A stretch of 9,016 bases of DNA from Spirochaetales bacterium (lineage in GTDB: Bacteria; Spirochaetota; Spirochaetia; SZUA-6; DRHE01). Made by a program: the position numbers and the translations under genes. This document shows, piece after piece, positions 5,474 through 9,016 of the stretch. Below the pieces are notes generated by a model. It saw only the letters and a program-made list of their open reading frames with translations, made no database searches and was not told where the DNA came from. Location: positions 1-9,016 of the forward strand of contig JAGLQP010000053.1 in NCBI GenBank assembly GCA_023136785.1, read 5' to 3'. How positions within the stretch are numbered: position 1 is the first letter of the stretch; each line of letters starts with the position of its first letter.

Positions 5474-7489
5474 ATGAAAATCCGTTTCGTTCTCTGTGCG
5501 CTTGTTCTATTGATCGCTTCCACCGTGTCGTGGTCAAGTGGGCAGGAAGAAGGGGGATCATCGGGGCGGGGCAAATACCTGGCAGCCCAAGGACTCATCA
5601 TTCCCCGGGAGGAGGTGAGGGTCAATTCCTACATCGCCTCCATCGACTACAACTATCCCTTCCCGGAAGAGACCGTGGGGGTGCACCTGTACACCGGCCA
5701 CCGGCAGATGGTAGCCGGCGGCCAGGAGGAGATCCTGCAGATCGGCATCCAGGCGGGGAAGGTTCCTTTCCAAGATCTCCCACCGATGAATCTGGCCTTC
5801 GTGATCGATCACAGTGGATCGATGGCGGGGCAGGACAAGCTGGAATGGGTAAAACAGGCTTTTGAGGTATTCATCCGACAGGTGCGGGACATTGATTTCG
5901 TATCGCTGGTCATCTTCGATAACCGTGCGGAAGTGGTATTCCCATCCACCCGGATGAACACTGCGGAGAAACGGACCAGGTTCAAACGAACGGTTGATGA
6001 GATTATGCCTGCGGGAGGCACCAACCTGGTGGTGGGGTTGAAGCTGGGCTACGAGCAGGTCATGTCCAATTACCGAAAGGAGTATACCAATCGAGTCCTG
6101 TTTCTAACCGACGGTATGGGCACCTCCGGGGGCATCCTGGAAATGGCGGACAGCTATCGTCAAATAGGAATCAATGTTTCCACGATCGGCGTGGGACGCG
6201 GCTTCGACCACAAATTGATGAGGGAACTTGCTAAAAGCGGCGGGGGAAGCTCTCGTTTTATTGCCGATGCGGAAGAGATGGAAAAGATATTCGGCTCGGA
6301 ACTGGATCGGATGGTCGTACCTACAGCCCGCGATCTCAAGATGGAACTGGAGTTCCTGCTCCCGGTTCAAGACATTGAAACCTGGGGATACAATCACCGG
6401 ATCGACGGACAAAAGGTCACCTTCTCTCAAGCCACGCTGCATCACGGGGATTACGAGACCATTGTGGTCCGCTTTGTCCTCCCTCCCCAAAAATCCGTAG
6501 GGGAGATCCCTCTGTTTCGCTTTCAGATGCACTATGAGGACCTGGACGGGAAAAATTGCCGCTGGGGCCCACAGGAGATCTACACCAACGTGGTGGAGGC
6601 GGAGAGCCAGTTGGCGGGATACTCCAACAGCCGGGTGCTGCGGGCTGGAACCATGCTCTTCTTTGCCGAAGGCCTGACCCGAATCGCGGATGTCTATTTT
6701 GCCGGTCGAGGGGAGTTGGTTAAGATCAATGAGCTCCGCAATCAGCTGTTCGAAGAGGCCAAGGCCCATACAGAGGAAATAGAATCCATAACATATGAAG
6801 AGTTGACCAGTCCGGAGGTCGTGGCCTTGGAAGGCCAGTTCAATCAGCGGGTTCGAACGGCTATGGACATGACTGTGGAGACCCGTAAAGTGCTGCTGAA
6901 TGCTAAAATACGATTGGATGTGGATGCTTTTGACGACGAGATCCAGATCCTCAACAACTACATCAAAACGCTGGGGGGAGAACTGGAGCTGGGGGACGAA
7001 CAGATAGATCTAGCCATGGTGCAAACCGAACTGTACCCGGCATACGGCGCCCAAACCCTGGATCAACAGCTGCAGCTGCTCTTTCAGGAAGTAGTGCTCG
7101 AGCTGCAGCAGGTTTCCAGCGGTAAACTGGCGGTTTCCGGGTTCTCTCAAAAAGACGGGCAAGAGTCGGCATTGATTGCCCTGCTCAACGAAAAAGCCGT
7201 TTCCGATCTAACGGGATTGGAGCAACTGCGGATTCTGGAACGCAGCAAGCTAGAAGCGGTGCTGGCCGAGCAGGAGTTGGCCCTCTCCGACCTGGTTGAT
7301 ACGGAGAACGCCATTCAGATCGGACGCCTCATGGCGGCGGACCTGCTGCTCACCGGTACTGTGATCGAAATGACCCGGTCGGTGATTATCTTCAGCCGCA
7401 TCATCGATGTGGCATCCGGGGAAATCGAATCGGCTGCCCAGGTGATCATTCCAAAGAATGCGGACCTGGAGCGATTGCTTAGTACCTGA
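5474..7489 (+). CDS. Exported YfbK-like von Willebrand factor A protein with C-terminal CsgG/LpoB-like domain
   Basis: A 671-residue protein. ATG 5474 is chosen over upstream in-frame codons because AGGAGG lies 8 bases before it and a Sec signal peptide follows at once (MKIRFVLCALVLLIAS, cleavage likely near residue 22). There is no lipobox. Residues ~45-95 (EEVRVNSYIASIDYNYPFPEE) match the N-terminal region found before the VWA domain in YfbK-type proteins. Residues ~105-282 are the VWA domain with an intact metal site: Asp112-x-Ser114-x-Ser116 (DHSGS), Thr183 (GGTNL) and Asp213 (FLTDG). After a YfbK-like beta-rich part (~285-385) and a helical linker (~390-520), residues ~527-662 resemble the CsgG/LpoB/FlgO fold: RILERSKLEAVLAEQ (586-600), then IGRLMAADLLLTGTV (616-630) and a final strand pair. 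It probably acts in the periplasm in metal-dependent protein binding. It seems to be monocistronic, ending at a terminator. Confidence 0.88.
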   Translation: MKIRFVLCALVLLIASTVSWSSGQEEGGSSGRGKYLAAQGLIIPREEVRVNSYIASIDYNYPFPEETVGVHLYTGHRQMVAGGQEEILQIGIQAGKVPFQDLPPMNLAFVIDHSGSMAGQDKLEWVKQAFEVFIRQVRDIDFVSLVIFDNRAEVVFPSTRMNTAEKRTRFKRTVDEIMPAGGTNLVVGLKLGYEQVMSNYRKEYTNRVLFLTDGMGTSGGILEMADSYRQIGINVSTIGVGRGFDHKLMRELAKSGGGSSRFIADAEEMEKIFGSELDRMVVPTARDLKMELEFLLPVQDIETWGYNHRIDGQKVTFSQATLHHGDYETIVVRFVLPPQKSVGEIPLFRFQMHYEDLDGKNCRWGPQEIYTNVVEAESQLAGYSNSRVLRAGTMLFFAEGLTRIADVYFAGRGELVKINELRNQLFEEAKAHTEEIESITYEELTSPEVVALEGQFNQRVRTAMDMTVETRKVLLNAKIRLDVDAFDDEIQILNNYIKTLGGELELGDEQIDLAMVQTELYPAYGAQTLDQQLQLLFQEVVLELQQVSSGKLAVSGFSQKDGQESALIALLNEKAVSDLTGLEQLRILERSKLEAVLAEQELALSDLVDTENAIQIGRLMAADLLLTGTVIEMTRSVIIFSRIIDVASGEIESAAQVIIPKNADLERLLST

Positions 7490-7516
7490 ATTTAAGAACA
7501 ATAGGATTGTGTTGAC

Positions 7517-7544
7517 GTAAATGGGGCCGTGAGGCCCCATTTAC
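7517..7544. terminator. Hairpin terminator after the VWA gene
   Basis: A perfect 12-bp stem (7517-7528 paired with 7533-7544) closes a GTGA loop. Its core is GGGGCC/GGCCCC, flanked by AAAT/ATTT. It starts 27 bases after the VWA stop. The downstream U-tract is short (TGTATT), but the A/T outer stem helps. The symmetry lets it work on both strands, so it could also stop transcripts reading out of the convergent gene on the minus strand. Confidence 0.8.
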
Positions 7545-7548
7545 TGTA

Positions 7549-7959
7549 TTGCGATGGCTTTTAGCAGGGGATTCTCTTGCTACAATCGTGGATTTTCTCG
7601 TCCTGGTCGCTGCAATAAAGATTTATTTTGAGTTGAGAAAGACATCCCCCTATAACAGGTTCAGCCTGAGCGTCAACGGCCTGAGGGATTGGAAGAAGGC
7701 CATTGCGCCGTTGGAGACCGGGCTTAAGATACATCCGAACAGTTTTCTTCTCAACAAGAGGATCGCCCTCTACTACCTATACTGCGGAGCTTATCCGAAG
7801 GCGCTTCCCCATCTCCAAAAGTGCCTTAACCTGAAGCACAGTGCTTATTCCGTTAGCCTATTCTTTCCCCAACCTCTCGAAAACCAGCTCGAGGATTATC
7901 TTAGCATCGGTTATTGTCTTCGAGCGCCAGGCCTTGTTAGACGGATAAAACATCTCTAA
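7549..7959 (+). CDS. Short TPR-like reading frame, possible gene remnant
   Basis: The frame encodes 136 residues from TTG 7549; GTG 7588 (starting M-D-F-L-V-L) is an alternative. No good ribosome site is seen, and the TTG falls just 5 bases after the terminator hairpin. Residues ~13-28 (IVDFLVLVAAIKIYF) could be a membrane helix. Residues ~45-98 look like two tetratricopeptide helices pairs: WKKAIAPLETGLKIHPNS, then RIALYYLYCGAYPKALPHL, where A-x2-Y, G-x-Y and A-L follow the TPR pattern. From about 7858 onward the frame runs antisense to the 3' end of the convergent DUF2817 gene and loses TPR character. This suggests that the frame is the surviving piece of a larger TPR gene cut at both ends, rather than an intact gene. 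It could still be expressed as a small protein; I cannot decide. Confidence 0.4.
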   Translation: MRWLLAGDSLATIVDFLVLVAAIKIYFELRKTSPYNRFSLSVNGLRDWKKAIAPLETGLKIHPNSFLLNKRIALYYLYCGAYPKALPHLQKCLNLKHSAYSVSLFFPQPLENQLEDYLSIGYCLRAPGLVRRIKHL

Positions 7960-8985
7960 GAAGTTCTCTTTTATCTTTGCCTCGGTCTTTTCGTTTTTGT
8001 AGCCGTGATGGAAGCCCTGGTTCTCCAGGGTCATGATGTGCAGGGATCGTATGGACCCGAATGTCTTCTGGCTGTCCAGTGTCCCGAACTCGAACACCAT
8101 GGGATAGTATATTTTTCCTGGTGCAAGAGCGCCGATGTAATCGGCAAACGAACCTTTAATGATGTAGAAATCCTCGCTGTCCCCCCAGTCGATCGTATAA
8201 CCGGTAAAAAGCTCTTCCATCTCGGCCTTGATGTCCAAGTTTTCTACCGGATTCGGAAAGAGATGCATCTTCCCGTTTTCGCCGTAGCCTGTGTGCAGGT
8301 CGATGGTGAGGATTCTCGTATATGGCTTCATCTTTTGCTGCAGGATTGGTGTGAGGGCGGCTATCTGTGGCTCTTGTCCTTTGCCGCCGAAATACAAACC
8401 CTCGGGATATTCATACTGCCCCTCCAGGACGGCCTGACGCAGGACACGCATCGATTCAACCAGTATCTTGTGGACCGCGATCAAGTGCTGGTGCCTGTTC
8501 CTGAGACTGCGGTGGTTGGCTTCTCCTCGCGGGTTGAGCATGTTGTACACCTTTCCATACCCTTCGTTCTTGGTGCTGAAAAGGCTGTCAGCGATAGCAC
8601 AGTTGCGGTTCAAATCGACGTTGTTCTCCGTGACTCTCCTTATATACTTGAAACCATACGGATTCGGTGCATGTATGAGAAGGATCCCTGTTGTATCCAA
8701 ATGGTCTGGGCTCAGTATCTCTTCCATGACCATTAGCTGAATTGCGCTTCCGGCAAAACCCTCGACCCCGTGTATGCCCGATGAAAGGATGAGAAGGTTA
8801 TCCGCGGTATTCTGTGCCGGTATGTAACAGATATCGATGGTTAAGTCAGGATCCGTCTCGGAGGGCACAGAAACTCTATAGACCTCGACCTCCTCGTACT
8901 GTGAAACAACCTGGTCGACTTTTTCGATAAAGGCAGCCCGGCAATCTTTATAGGTTTCGTGGAAATAATCGAGAGTTGCCGTCAC
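7858..8985 (-). CDS. M14-family zinc carboxypeptidase-like protein (DUF2817)
   Basis: The product of 375 residues belongs to the DUF2817 branch of M14 metallopeptidases, predicted to be cytoplasmic zinc hydrolases whose substrates are mostly unknown. Seen: LLILSSGIHGVEGFAGSA (64-81) supplies zinc ligands His72 and Glu75. VDLNRN (123-128) carries the Asn-Arg pair that holds a substrate carboxylate in M14 enzymes. ILTIDLHTGYGENG (225-238) supplies the third ligand His231, and VFEFGT (297-302) supplies the probable catalytic Glu299. All key residues are present, so the enzyme should be active. No signal peptide is visible. GTG 8985 is the only start codon in this frame inside the window and gives the family's usual short N-terminus (LDYFHETYKDCRAAF). 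It lacks a good ribosome site, and the frame stays open to the right edge, so the true start may lie outside. Its 3' end overlaps the TPR-like frame. Confidence 0.87.
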   Translation of the reverse strand: MTATLDYFHETYKDCRAAFIEKVDQVVSQYEEVEVYRVSVPSETDPDLTIDICYIPAQNTADNLLILSSGIHGVEGFAGSAIQLMVMEEILSPDHLDTTGILLIHAPNPYGFKYIRRVTENNVDLNRNCAIADSLFSTKNEGYGKVYNMLNPRGEANHRSLRNRHQHLIAVHKILVESMRVLRQAVLEGQYEYPEGLYFGGKGQEPQIAALTPILQQKMKPYTRILTIDLHTGYGENGKMHLFPNPVENLDIKAEMEELFTGYTIDWGDSEDFYIIKGSFADYIGALAPGKIYYPMVFEFGTLDSQKTFGSIRSLHIMTLENQGFHHGYKNEKTEAKIKENFLEMFYPSNKAWRSKTITDAKIILELVFERLGKE

Positions 8986-9016
8986 GGTCTCGTGTTCTAC
9001 ATCAGAGGGTTTGTAT

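Noticed and set aside
6104..6769. 221-residue frame on the minus strand inside the VWA gene
   Set aside because: It is antisense to the VWA domain and its following region, whose motifs are clear on the plus strand; it has no ribosome site or recognisable domain.
8005..8736. 243-residue frame on the plus strand opposite the DUF2817 gene
   Set aside because: The minus strand carries all the M14 catalytic motifs; the plus-strand frame matches nothing and is a shadow.

Overview
The window looks like ordinary chromosome from a Gram-negative (diderm) bacterium of moderate GC content. The outer-membrane inference rests on an apolipoprotein N-acyltransferase (Lnt) and on a Sec-exported protein with a CsgG/LpoB-like domain. 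The mix of an ArgA-type acetylglutamate synthase, a lone STAS protein and a very long Lnt would fit a spirochaete or a deltaproteobacterium-like lineage. That placement is an impression from protein style, not a proof. I see no rRNA, tRNA, CRISPR array, insertion sequence or phage gene.

Layout. Bases 1-1759 (+) carry the 3' end of a YghO-like GNAT acetyltransferase gene, followed 5 bases later by full-length argA (N-acetylglutamate synthase). The two probably form an operon. Three bases after the argA stop, the convergent lnt gene (1763-4423, -) ends. Its 886-residue product has a complete C-terminal Lnt enzyme preceded by about 310 extra residues: four predicted membrane helices and a CsgG/TolB-N-like globular domain. 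A 307-base divergent intergenic region (4424-4730) holds short repeats and a candidate promoter. A small STAS-domain protein follows (4731-5048, +). After a 425-base gene-free stretch comes an exported YfbK-like von Willebrand A protein (5474-7489, +) that ends in a CsgG/LpoB-like domain. A 12-bp GC-rich hairpin terminator follows at 7517-7544. Next is a short TPR-like reading frame that may be a gene remnant (7549-7959, +). Last is a convergent M14/DUF2817 zinc carboxypeptidase-like gene (7858-8985, -), whose start lies near the window edge.

How the genes may work together. The GNAT gene and argA belong to acetyl-CoA-dependent N-acetylation, argA being the first step of arginine synthesis. 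lnt and the VWA gene both concern the cell envelope, and both appear to carry a CsgG/LpoB-type alpha/beta module: at the N-terminus of Lnt and at the C-terminus of the VWA protein. This recurrence is the most interesting feature of the window. It is inferred from pattern matching by eye and needs a profile or structure search.
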